A program made the translations under genes and the position numbers. The notes beneath the pieces were generated by a model. The model saw only the letters and a list, made by a program, of their open reading frames with translations, was not told the origin of the DNA and did no database searches. From CAMLHU01 sp049680185 (GTDB lineage: Bacteria; Gemmatimonadota; Gemmatimonadetes; Gemmatimonadales; GWC2-71-9): DNA of 23,681 nt. The stretch is from NCBI GenBank assembly GCA_049680185.1, contig JBAUHI010000004.1, positions 1 to 23,681 of the forward strand, given 5' to 3'. This document shows, piece by piece, positions 7,362 to 14,289 of the stretch; position 1 is the first letter of the stretch, and each line of letters opens with the position of its first letter.

Positions 7362-8674
7362 ACAGCAGTCACATTTCGACAGCATGGCCCGAACGCGGCA
7401 GCCGTTTGGGGTTGAGGGGTCTGATCGACTCTGCCCTCTCCTTCGAGGCGGTCTTTGCTGCTTTTCTCCTTTCGGGGACCTACAAGGCGACGTCGATTGG
7501 CCAGGCGCTGCATGTCGATGCCACACTACTTACAGGGTGTCTCACGGTTGTTGTTGGGGTGGTGTTGGTGGTAAGGTCTGGAGGATTTCCACGTGTCGCC
7601 GTGCCTGCTCTACTCAGCGGGTTCCTTGTAATAGCGTGGCTTGGTGCGACAGTAGCGTGGAGCAGCGGCTCTGATCAAGTACTGGCAGATACGCTCAGGG
7701 GATTGGTCCTTGTTGGCGTGGCTTTCGCCGGCGCGGTGTGTGTGGTTGCGACTGATGAGCGGCGCGTGGTGAGATTCCTGCATATCTTTGCAGCGTTCGG
7801 TGTGGTGTTGGTCATGATTACCTTCAACATCATCCCTGCGACTGATGGCCTCAGTGCGACTGCGGCGTCCAGTCGCATTGCACGTGGCGTCGCGATGGCG
7901 GTTGGGGCCCAGGTGCTGTTGGTCGTTGGGCTGTCGCCCGAGTATCGAGGATGGATGCGGGTGGGGGCCCTGTTCCTGTCCGTGATCTACCTGGCTGGCG
8001 TTCTGTTTGCCGGAACGCGCCAAGCTCTCATCGGCATCATCCTCAGCTTTCCGATTTTGATGCCGATGGGCCTTCGGGCGGCGCGCCGATCCAAAGCTAT
8101 GGCGTTTGCTTTCGGTGGGGTGTTGATCGTGATCGCTGTGAGCGCCGGTCCCAGGGTCGTTCGTAGCCTTCAGACGATCAACCGCCTCGAGATCTTTCTC
8201 TCGGGACGTCTCGGAAATTCTGGAGATATTCGAGTGGCCCGGCTTCGTTCTGCCATCGATGGTTTCGAAGCCGCTCCATTGCTCGGGAATGGGGTGGGCA
8301 GTTTCGGGCATGTCTGGGGAGGTAATCCCATGGATTATCCTCATAATGCAGTGGCTGAGGTGATGTTTGACGGCGGTGTAGTCGGACTATTGCTGTTCAC
8401 TTTTCTCTGTGCTTTCACCGTATTTCGATTTACTCTGGAAGTACCCTGGCTCGCGGGGCTGTGCCGCTATGCCTTGCCGTGCACGTTGATCTCGATAGGG
8501 TTCAGCGCCCTGGTGAGCAATACGATCACCGATAACCGCCTCACGTGGGGATTTCTCGGTCTTTGTACCATCCACGCATTGGCCCGATCCGCCGGTCCTG
8601 CAGAGAATCCTGGCGGCATCGCCAACTCGGTGAGCTATTCTGCAATATCAAGAGCGCATCCGGAGGTCGGATGA
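7358..8674 (+). CDS. wzy: O-antigen/capsule polymerase or ligase family membrane protein (Wzy/WaaL type)
   Basis: Polytopic inner-membrane protein of 438 aa with roughly 10-12 hydrophobic segments. The diagnostic region is the large periplasmic loop of the Wzy_C family: a GTRQALIG block (about 223-230), then LGNGVGSFGHVW and YPHNAVAEVMFDGGVVGLLLF (about 309-351), matching the usual G.G.G.....PHN...E...E.G..G pattern. In this position (wzx-wzy-wzz) polymerisation of repeat units in the periplasm is the likely role; O-antigen ligase (WaaL) belongs to the same family and cannot be ruled out. Start GTG 7358 is backed by AGGGAG 4 bases upstream and overlaps the preceding small ORF's stop. Lower GC than the flanks, as for wzx. 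Confidence 0.85.
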   Translation: MNSSHISTAWPERGSRLGLRGLIDSALSFEAVFAAFLLSGTYKATSIGQALHVDATLLTGCLTVVVGVVLVVRSGGFPRVAVPALLSGFLVIAWLGATVAWSSGSDQVLADTLRGLVLVGVAFAGAVCVVATDERRVVRFLHIFAAFGVVLVMITFNIIPATDGLSATAASSRIARGVAMAVGAQVLLVVGLSPEYRGWMRVGALFLSVIYLAGVLFAGTRQALIGIILSFPILMPMGLRAARRSKAMAFAFGGVLIVIAVSAGPRVVRSLQTINRLEIFLSGRLGNSGDIRVARLRSAIDGFEAAPLLGNGVGSFGHVWGGNPMDYPHNAVAEVMFDGGVVGLLLFTFLCAFTVFRFTLEVPWLAGLCRYALPCTLISIGFSALVSNTITDNRLTWGFLGLCTIHALARSAGPAENPGGIANSVSYSAISRAHPEVG

Positions 8675-8742
8675 CGCCGCAGTCACGCCGGATCATCGAT
8701 GGAAGCGACGGCTCATGATGGCGAAACCTACTGGGGACTGTG

Positions 8743-9789
8743 ATGCATGATAATCTGACCGGCCATCGGCCGGCGCTGGGAGCACTCGAGATCCTGGAGT
8801 TCTGTGGGCGCCATATCCGCGCACTGATGGCGGCCGGGATTATCGGGGGTGTGCTCTTCGGATTGGTGTCCTTTCTCACCCGCGTGACTTTCACCAGTAC
8901 GGCGGTCATCGCTCCGGATACGCAGGGCCTACTCACGGGCCAACTAGCTGGCCTTGCTAGTGAGTTCGGTGTGGGACTTCCGGGAGGTGGAGGGTCAGTG
9001 CCGCCGGAGTTGTTTGTCGCCATGCTCCGTTCAGATCAACTCTTGCTTACGGTCGTTGATACCCGATTCCATTCCATTGCTGACAGCACCTTGACCGATC
9101 GAAAGCGGAGCTCAGGGTGGACGTTCCCGGGTCTCACTCCGCCTACCCCCGGTGAGTTGGCGAAGAATGCTACCCTGGACCTGTTGGATAATCTGCAGGT
9201 CAGTTCCGACCCTCAAACCGGCGCTGTCGAGTTGGATATCTCGGCGAGCAGTCCGGAGCTTGCTCATGAAATCGCCAGTCGAGCGCTTGACATTCTGGAT
9301 TCGCTCGGGGTCATGTCCAAGCAACGGCAAGGCGGGTTGGAGCGGCGGTTCTTCGACTCACGGCTGCAGGAGGCATCCGAGTCGCTGAAAGTTGCATCGA
9401 CTCGCGTCGCCTCTTTCTTGGTACAGAACCGGGCGATCCAAAATTCACCTTGGCTCCAATTCGAACTTGATCAACTGCAGCGGGCGGTCACCAGTGAACA
9501 GGCGCTCTATGAGTCTTTGCGACAGAGCTATGAGCACGCACGACTTGATGCCGTTCTTTCGGTGCCGGATTTTCTCATGATCCAGGTGCCTAGCATGCCC
9601 GTCAAGCGAGATTCACGCCACACCGTGATTAAGGGATTGGCCGGCGGGATTTTCGGCATATTCGTTGTAGGGGGCTGGCTGCTGTTGCTTGAGTGGTGGC
9701 AGTTTGTAGTAATTACAGAGCCAGGCCGAGCACAGGCCATCCGGCAGCTCTATTCCCGGCGTAAACGGTCGGCGGTCCCTCCTAGCTGA
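8743..9789 (+). CDS. wzz: Wzz-type chain-length determinant protein
   Basis: Inner-membrane polysaccharide co-polymerase of 348 aa that sets glycan chain length together with Wzy. Layout: a cytoplasmic start, TM1 at about 28-48, a long periplasmic helical domain with coiled-coil-like stretches (SRLQEASESLKVASTRVASF and following), then TM2 at about 297-317 (GIFGIFVVGGWLLLLEWW), preceded by a short Pro-containing stretch (IQVPSMPVKRD) that resembles the Pro-rich motif of the family. The cytoplasmic tail is about 30 residues, so no BY-kinase domain is fused. ATG 8743 is chosen over GTG 8740 because GGGGA (8733-8737) is at ideal distance. It lies 68 bases after wzy and shares its lower GC. Confidence 0.85.
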   Translation: MHDNLTGHRPALGALEILEFCGRHIRALMAAGIIGGVLFGLVSFLTRVTFTSTAVIAPDTQGLLTGQLAGLASEFGVGLPGGGGSVPPELFVAMLRSDQLLLTVVDTRFHSIADSTLTDRKRSSGWTFPGLTPPTPGELAKNATLDLLDNLQVSSDPQTGAVELDISASSPELAHEIASRALDILDSLGVMSKQRQGGLERRFFDSRLQEASESLKVASTRVASFLVQNRAIQNSPWLQFELDQLQRAVTSEQALYESLRQSYEHARLDAVLSVPDFLMIQVPSMPVKRDSRHTVIKGLAGGIFGIFVVGGWLLLLEWWQFVVITEPGRAQAIRQLYSRRKRSAVPPS

Positions 9790-9832
9790 TGCCGCAATCA
9801 TCGACTGTCTGCGATTCGTGCCGCAGTCCCAT

Positions 9833-10996
9833 ATGACGGAACATGGGTGGGCTCCGATCCGAGTTGTTCATCTCACATCCACGCACCGGGCCGGCGACAC
9901 CAGGATCTTCCAGAGGGAATGTCGTTCTCTGGCCGCCGCGGGCTACCAAGTGGTCCTGGTGGTACCGGGACCTCCGCTCCCCGTCAAAGACGGTGTCCGT
10001 TTCCATGCGGTCCGGCCGCCGAAGGGGCGGATGGAACGGATGTTCGTCACGGTGTGGCGGGTCCTGGCGGCGGCGATCGTCGAACGAGGTGATCTCTACC
10101 ATTTCCACGATCCCGATCTCATCCCGGTGGGGCTGATCCTCAAATGTCTCGGCCGCCGGGTCATCTACGACGTCCACGAGGATGTGCCCGATCAGATCCA
10201 GTCCAAGGGGTGGATTCCGCAGTTCCTTCGGCCGGTGATCGGCCGCATCGTACGCGCACTCCATGGCATCGCGGGGCGGGTATTCGATGGGATCGTGGTA
10301 GCGGGTGATGATATTGCCAGCGGGTTTCCGGCGGAGCGGACCATCGTGCTGCACAATTACCCCTCCCTCTCGGAGATTGCGGCCGCTCAGGGGGCGCCGT
10401 ATGCCGGTCGAGCCCCGATCGCCATTCACCTGGGCGGACTCGCCCGTACTCGGGCGAGCCGGGAGCTGGTGGAGGCGATGGGGTCGGTGCCGCGCGAACT
10501 CGATGCGCGTCTGGTGCTGGTCGGCGCGTTCGTCTCCGACGGAGTGGAAGAAGAGTGCCGCGCCCTCCCCGGCTGGATTCGTACTGATTACCGCGGCCAG
10601 CAGCCGCGGGACCGCTCGATGGCGGCGCTCGGTACTGCGCGGATCGGCGTGGTCCTGTACAAGCCCGGCCCCAACCACGGCGGGTTACGCTCCAACCGAG
10701 TCTTTGAATACATGGGCGCTGGACTGCCGGTGATCGGCCCCGATCTGCCAGCCTGGCGGAATCTGTTTGATGCGGTTGGATGCGGGATATTGGTCGATCC
10801 GGCATCGCCCCAGGCCATTGCCGACGCGATCACCTCGTTGCTTGCCGATCCGGAGAGTGCCGAAGCGATGGGCCGCCGGGGCCGCGAGGCGGTGGAGACC
10901 AAGTTCTCGTGGGAGGCTGATTTGCCCGTGCTCCTCAGCCTCTATGCGCAGATTCTGGGGGCAATGAGAGGATTCTCCCCGCCCAATCTCGTTTGA
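9833..10996 (+). CDS. Glycosyltransferase family 4 (GT-B fold)
   Basis: Cytoplasmic or membrane-associated glycosyltransferase of 387 aa, expected to add one sugar to the lipid-linked repeat unit. N-terminal acceptor domain: IRVVHLTSTHRAGDTRIFQ and ECRSLAAAGYQVVLV, then YHFHDPDLIPVGLILK and YDVHEDVP, a set typical of a GT4 subgroup in capsule/O-antigen loci. C-terminal nucleotide-sugar domain: GLRSNRVFEYMGAGLPVIGPD, the E-x7-E-like region of GT4. ATG 9833 is preferred; GTG 9818 in the same frame would add five residues, and neither has a clear Shine-Dalgarno. From here GC rises to the level of the flanking genome. Donor and acceptor sugars cannot be read from sequence. Confidence 0.88.
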   Translation: MTEHGWAPIRVVHLTSTHRAGDTRIFQRECRSLAAAGYQVVLVVPGPPLPVKDGVRFHAVRPPKGRMERMFVTVWRVLAAAIVERGDLYHFHDPDLIPVGLILKCLGRRVIYDVHEDVPDQIQSKGWIPQFLRPVIGRIVRALHGIAGRVFDGIVVAGDDIASGFPAERTIVLHNYPSLSEIAAAQGAPYAGRAPIAIHLGGLARTRASRELVEAMGSVPRELDARLVLVGAFVSDGVEEECRALPGWIRTDYRGQQPRDRSMAALGTARIGVVLYKPGPNHGGLRSNRVFEYMGAGLPVIGPDLPAWRNLFDAVGCGILVDPASPQAIADAITSLLADPESAEAMGRRGREAVETKFSWEADLPVLLSLYAQILGAMRGFSPPNLV

Positions 10997-11307
10997 TCCG
11001 GCGGTCTGTGTGGTCCAATGGACACGATCGCCGTCCTCCGCTTGAGAAGGTCATTGACGCGCTTCCTTGGTGCCGATAGCGTTGTTCTTCATCTAGCTCG
11101 GCTCTCGTTGGACCCGCTGCCGAGTCTGCGAAAACTCTTGGGCCGACCTTATCGCGGCCCGACATTTTAATTTCCCCACAATCTGGTATCCCACCTTGAG
11201 TCTCCATCGCGATATGCCCACTGAACAAACCCAGCGACGCGCGAGATGAGATCTGTAGATCGTGGGTCTTGTCGGAGCGGAGCTGTTTTCTCCGTCGAGG
11301 CCGGACA
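10997..11307. other. Gap of 311 bases with only a possible gene remnant
   Basis: Apart from the 50-codon frame at 11018-11170 (listed separately) nothing recognisable is seen here. The second half (11171-11300) is relatively AT-rich for this window and has stops in all forward frames except the one leading into the GT2 gene. A GAGG at 11297-11300 is a weak ribosome site for GTG 11308. No clear promoter or terminator was found. Confidence 0.35.
11018..11170 (+). pseudogene. Possible truncated gene remnant (50 codons)
   Basis: ATG 11018 opens a frame of 50 codons ending at TAA 11168-11170. The peptide begins MDTIAVLRLRRSLTRFLG and ends with SLRKLLGRPYRGPTF. It looks like a natural protein N terminus: a basic amphipathic helix, then RPYRGP as in the approach to a first domain of some methyltransferase- or transferase-like proteins. 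It stops abruptly. Reading on one base out of frame gives about 20 more open residues before the next stop, which would fit a frameshifted or deleted gene. No family assignment is possible. Confidence 0.22.
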
Positions 11308-12465
11308 GTGACGCCGTTTCAGGTATTCACACTCGGAATACTAGGTGTGACGCTCGCCTTGTTGGCGTACGCCTACATCGGCTATCCGATCCTCATTGCG
11401 CGCGGTCCTCGAGGCCTGTGGCGCTCGCCCCGGACCAATGCGGTCCCCGTCACCGGGCGCGTGGTGCTCTGTGCCGCATATAATGAGGAGCAGACGATCC
11501 GTCGGATGGTCGAACAGGCGCTCTCCGCCGAACCGGGAGATGCGCAGGTGATCGTGGTGTCCGACGCCTCGAGCGACCGGACCGACGAGATCGTGGCGGA
11601 GCTCGCCCGGGGCAACGACCGCGTCCGGCTGTTGCGGGCTCCGGAGCGTGGGGGAAAGAACCGGGCCCTCAACCTGGCCCTCCGCGATCTGGCGGCGACC
11701 CCCGACGTGGCGGTGGTGTTCACCGACGCCAACGCCGTCCTCGATCGGCAGGCGGTAATCCGCCTGGTGGACGGGTTGAACGCCGGCGCGACTTGCGTCG
11801 TTGGCCAACTGGTCTTCACCGACGCCGCCACGGCCACCGCCCGCGCGGAAGGATTGTACTGGCGCTACGAGAACGCGATCAAGCGGGGGGAGGGGCGGCT
11901 GGGACGCCTGCCGGTGGCCAACGGAGCGATCTTCGCCCTCCGAGCGGGAGACTGCGGAGAGATCCCTCCCGGGATCGGCAACGATCTCTACCTTCCCCTC
12001 GCGGTCCTGGGCGGAGGGCGCCGAGTGGTCTTCGACGAGACCGCGCTGGCCTATGAGCCGGCGACGCTGCACCGCGCCGAGGAGTTCTCGCGCAAGCGCC
12101 GGATGGCCAATCGCCAGATCCAGGGAACGGTGACGCTATGGCCCCGGCTCGACTGGCCGACCCGCGTTCAGTTCATCTCGCACAAGGTCATCCGCTGGTT
12201 CGGCATTCCCCTGCTGGCGATCGCCTTCGTCTGTGCCGCGACGCTCGCGCAGGTCCACTGGGCATACGCGGTCGTCGCGGCCGGATTCGCCGCGCCGTTC
12301 ATCCTCGCGGCGCTGCAGGCGGCGGGGATCCGGTCCCGGATCGGCGCCTTGGGGGAACACTTCGTTGTGGTGCACTGGGCGGTGCTGCTCGGCATCGCCG
12401 ATCTGATCAGGGGAAGGAGCCGCGCCGTCTGGTCGCCGCCCTCGACCTCCCGGTCGACCGAGTGA
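11308..12465 (+). CDS. Membrane-anchored glycosyltransferase family 2 (GT-A fold)
   Basis: Protein of about 385 aa: one N-terminal membrane segment (FTLGILGVTLALLAYAYIGY), a cytoplasmic GT-A domain and about three C-terminal membrane segments. GT2 motifs: LCAAYNEEQTIRRMV, VVSDASSDRTDEIV (nucleotide binding), FTDANAVLD (DxD-type metal site), NGAIFALR, GNDLYLPL as the ED-like catalytic block, and KRRMANRQIQG in the place of the QxxRW motif of processive GT2 enzymes. It probably adds a sugar to the lipid-linked unit. A TTG at 11269 is in frame, but GTG 11308 puts the membrane helix at the N terminus and has GAGG upstream. The GT4 upstream and PGT downstream fit a short repeat unit. Confidence 0.85.
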   Translation: MTPFQVFTLGILGVTLALLAYAYIGYPILIARGPRGLWRSPRTNAVPVTGRVVLCAAYNEEQTIRRMVEQALSAEPGDAQVIVVSDASSDRTDEIVAELARGNDRVRLLRAPERGGKNRALNLALRDLAATPDVAVVFTDANAVLDRQAVIRLVDGLNAGATCVVGQLVFTDAATATARAEGLYWRYENAIKRGEGRLGRLPVANGAIFALRAGDCGEIPPGIGNDLYLPLAVLGGGRRVVFDETALAYEPATLHRAEEFSRKRRMANRQIQGTVTLWPRLDWPTRVQFISHKVIRWFGIPLLAIAFVCAATLAQVHWAYAVVAAGFAAPFILAALQAAGIRSRIGALGEHFVVVHWAVLLGIADLIRGRSRAVWSPPSTSRSTE

Positions 12466-12477
12466 CCGATCGTGCCG

Positions 12478-12495
12478 AACCGTGACATGACGGTT
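12478..12495. promoter_or_regulatory. Inverted repeat overlapping a putative -35 (possible operator)
   Basis: A perfect inverted repeat AACCGT-6 nt-ACGGTT lies 12 bases after the GT2 stop. It extends by one G-T and one C-G pair and touches the first bases of the TTGACA hexamer. There is no T tract, so a terminator is less likely than a protein site. No regulator gene is seen nearby. Confidence 0.3.
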
Positions 12496-12522
12496 TGACA
12501 GGATGAAGCCCGCCGATATCTT
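12495..12522 (+). promoter_or_regulatory. Candidate sigma-70-like promoter for the PGT-AKR genes
   Basis: TTGACA (12495-12500, 6/6 match), a 16-base spacer, then TATCTT (12517-12522, 4/6). It lies in the 154-base gap before the PGT start at 12620. A 7-bp palindrome with a 2-base loop (GCTCCCG-CC-CGGGAGC, 12523-12538) covers the expected transcription start. This is the best promoter match noticed in the window; it was judged by eye only. Confidence 0.4.
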
Positions 12523-12538
12523 GCTCCCGCCCGGGAGC
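12523..12538. repeat. Perfect 7-bp palindrome at the expected transcription start
   Basis: GCTCCCG and CGGGAGC flank a CC loop. It directly follows the putative -10 TATCTT. It could be an operator or a 5' mRNA hairpin. It lacks a T tract and so is a poor terminator candidate for the upstream GT2 gene. Confidence 0.4.
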
Positions 12539-12619
12539 ACGCCCACCCATACCCCCGGTCCTTGAACACGCCCGGCCCCAGCGCCCCAGGCCCCAACGAC
12601 GAAGCACCGAGGTCCCGAG

Positions 12620-13216
12620 ATGGTCAAGCGGGCGTTCGATCTGCTGGTGGCACTCCTCCTCCTCCTCCTCCTCTGGCCGCTGCTCCTGGTCGCCGCGGTG
12701 TGCGTCCGTCTCGACAGCCCGGGGCCGGCTTTCTATCGCGCGGTGCGCATCGGCCGGGGGGGAGTCCCCTTCCGGATGTGGAAGTTCCGTACGATGGTGG
12801 CCAACGCCGATCGCCTGGGCGGCACCTCGACGGGACTCCACGACGCGAGGATCACCCGGGTGGGTCGCTGGCTCCGCGCCGCCAAACTCGACGAACTCCC
12901 CCAGCTGTTCAACGTGGTCCGTGGCGAGATGAGCGTGGTCGGCCCGCGCCCCGAAGTGGAGGAGTACACCCGCCTGTACGCCGGTGAGGAACTCCTGATC
13001 CTCTCGGTGCGGCCGGGGATCACCGACTTCGCCTCTCTGGAATTCTCCCGCCTGGCGGAGGTCCTCGGCAGCGGGGATCCCGACCTGGTCTACGCCGAGC
13101 AGGTGCGCCCGATCAAGAACCGGCTTCGGCTCAAGTACGTGCGGGAGGCCTCGTTCGGTACCGATCTCGCCATCCTCTGGCGCACGGCGCTGAAGGCGCT
13201 CCGGGGATGGCGCTGA
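12620..13216 (+). CDS. Initiating phosphoglycosyl transferase (bacterial sugar transferase, PglC-like)
   Basis: Monotopic membrane enzyme of 198 aa that transfers a phospho-sugar from a UDP-sugar to undecaprenyl phosphate, the first committed step of repeat-unit assembly. It is the short PglC-like form, without the extra N-terminal helices of WcaJ/WbaP. Order of motifs: KRAFD at 3-7, re-entrant hydrophobic helix at about 8-30, DSPGPAFYR at 32-40, KFRTM at 55-59, KLDELPQLFNV with the catalytic Asp91-Glu92 pair, GEMSVVGPRPE, and VRPGITDFASL at 130-140. Start ATG 12620 has GAGGT 6 bases upstream. The stop shares one base with the ATG of the aldo/keto reductase gene. GC is much higher than in wzx/wzy. 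The sugar specificity is not readable; a diacetamido or N-acetyl sugar is common for this class. Confidence 0.9.
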   Translation: MVKRAFDLLVALLLLLLLWPLLLVAAVCVRLDSPGPAFYRAVRIGRGGVPFRMWKFRTMVANADRLGGTSTGLHDARITRVGRWLRAAKLDELPQLFNVVRGEMSVVGPRPEVEEYTRLYAGEELLILSVRPGITDFASLEFSRLAEVLGSGDPDLVYAEQVRPIKNRLRLKYVREASFGTDLAILWRTALKALRGWR

Positions 13217-14160
13217 TGGAGTACGTCCGCCTGGGGCGGAGCGACCTTAAGATCTCCCGGGTCGGATTCGGCTGCGAGCAGCTCGGCGGGACCGATTGGG
13301 GGCCGGTGGACGAAGCGAGCGCCGCGGCGGCGGTCCGCCGGGCGCTCGACCTGGGGGTGACCCTCTTCGACACGGCGGATGTCTACGGCCTCGGCCGGTC
13401 GGAGGAGATCCTGGGCCGGGTGCTCGGACCCGACCGCCACCGGGTCCAGATCGCCACGAAGTTCGGGATCGCCTGGGAAGCGTCGCCCGATGGCGGCCGA
13501 AGCCGCACCTATCGGGACGCCCGTCCCGAGCGGATCGGTCCGGCGCTGGAGGGAAGCCTCCGCCGCCTCGGGGTCGATCGGGTCTCCCTCTATCAACTCC
13601 ATTGGCCCGACCCCGCCACCCCGCTGGCCGACACGCTCGGGGCCCTGGTGCGCCTGCGGGAGGCGGGGAAGATCGGGGAGATCGGACTCTCGAACGTCGG
13701 CCGGGAGGAACTCGAGCTGGCGCTCACCCTCGCTCCGATCGCCAGCGTGCAGCTCCCGTACAGTCTCCTCGATCGCCGGGTGGAGGGGGGGATGCTCGAC
13801 CTCTGTGCCGGCGCGGGAGTCTCGGTGATCGTCTACGGAGGTCTGGCGCACGGCCTGCTCTCGGGAAAATACGGGCCCGACTCCACCTTTCCCGCCGACG
13901 ACCGCCGCAGCCGCCTGGAGGCTTTCCAGGGCGAGCGGCTGATCCAGAACCTGAAGATCGTCGAGCGGGTGAAGGAGGTCGCGGCGCGGCGGGGACATAG
14001 CGCCAGCCAGGTCGCCCTCGGATGGCTGCTCTGTCGTCCTCAAGTGACCTGCGTGCTGGTGGGCGCCCGCTCCCCGGCGCAGGTGGAGGATGTTGTGCGG
14101 GGCACTGATGTGGAGCTCTCGGCGGACGAGCGAGAGTGGCTGGAGGCGCCTCCGCACTGA
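13216..14160 (+). CDS. Aldo/keto reductase
   Basis: NAD(P)H-dependent oxidoreductase with a (beta/alpha)8 barrel, 314 aa from ATG 13216. The catalytic tetrad is complete: Asp52 and Tyr57 in FDTADVYG, Lys82 in ATKFG, His129 in QLHWPD. The opening MEYVRLGRSDLKISRVGFG is standard for the family, and the cofactor end has a VGARSPAQVED block near the C terminus. ATG 13207 is also in frame, but 13216 has GGGGA 8 bases upstream and gives the usual start; its A is the last base of the PGT stop. Its place between a PGT and a thiamine-diphosphate enzyme pair suggests it acts on a keto group of a sugar or sugar precursor, which is inferred from context. Confidence 0.88.
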   Translation: MEYVRLGRSDLKISRVGFGCEQLGGTDWGPVDEASAAAAVRRALDLGVTLFDTADVYGLGRSEEILGRVLGPDRHRVQIATKFGIAWEASPDGGRSRTYRDARPERIGPALEGSLRRLGVDRVSLYQLHWPDPATPLADTLGALVRLREAGKIGEIGLSNVGREELELALTLAPIASVQLPYSLLDRRVEGGMLDLCAGAGVSVIVYGGLAHGLLSGKYGPDSTFPADDRRSRLEAFQGERLIQNLKIVERVKEVAARRGHSASQVALGWLLCRPQVTCVLVGARSPAQVEDVVRGTDVELSADEREWLEAPPH

Positions 14161-14184
14161 CCGGCCGAGCCGCATTCGATCCTG

Positions 14185-14229
14185 AGGGGAGTCGGCTTCG
14201 GCATCTTTCGAGCGCGAAGCCGCTCCCCT
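14185..14229 (+). terminator. Strong hairpin between the AKR and E1-alpha genes
   Basis: Left arm AGGGGAG, a bulged T, then CGGCTTCG (14185-14200). The right arm is CGAAGCCG then CTCCCCT (14215-14229), giving 15 pairs around a 14-base loop. It is followed only by TTTGTG, so it could be an attenuator or partial terminator after the PGT-AKR pair. It lies 24 bases after the AKR stop. Confidence 0.5.
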
Positions 14230-14289
14230 TTGTGATTCACGGGGACCCTGCGAGATTATACCCCCGTTGGCGGTACCCATCAGTGTGCG

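Noticed and set aside
8671..8718. 15-codon frame overlapping the wzy stop
   Set aside because: Too short, no ribosome site, and the frame ends before wzz, which has its own Shine-Dalgarno.
11269..11307. TTG start for the GT2 gene
   Set aside because: It would add 13 polar/basic residues before the membrane helix without a ribosome site; GTG 11308 is preferred.
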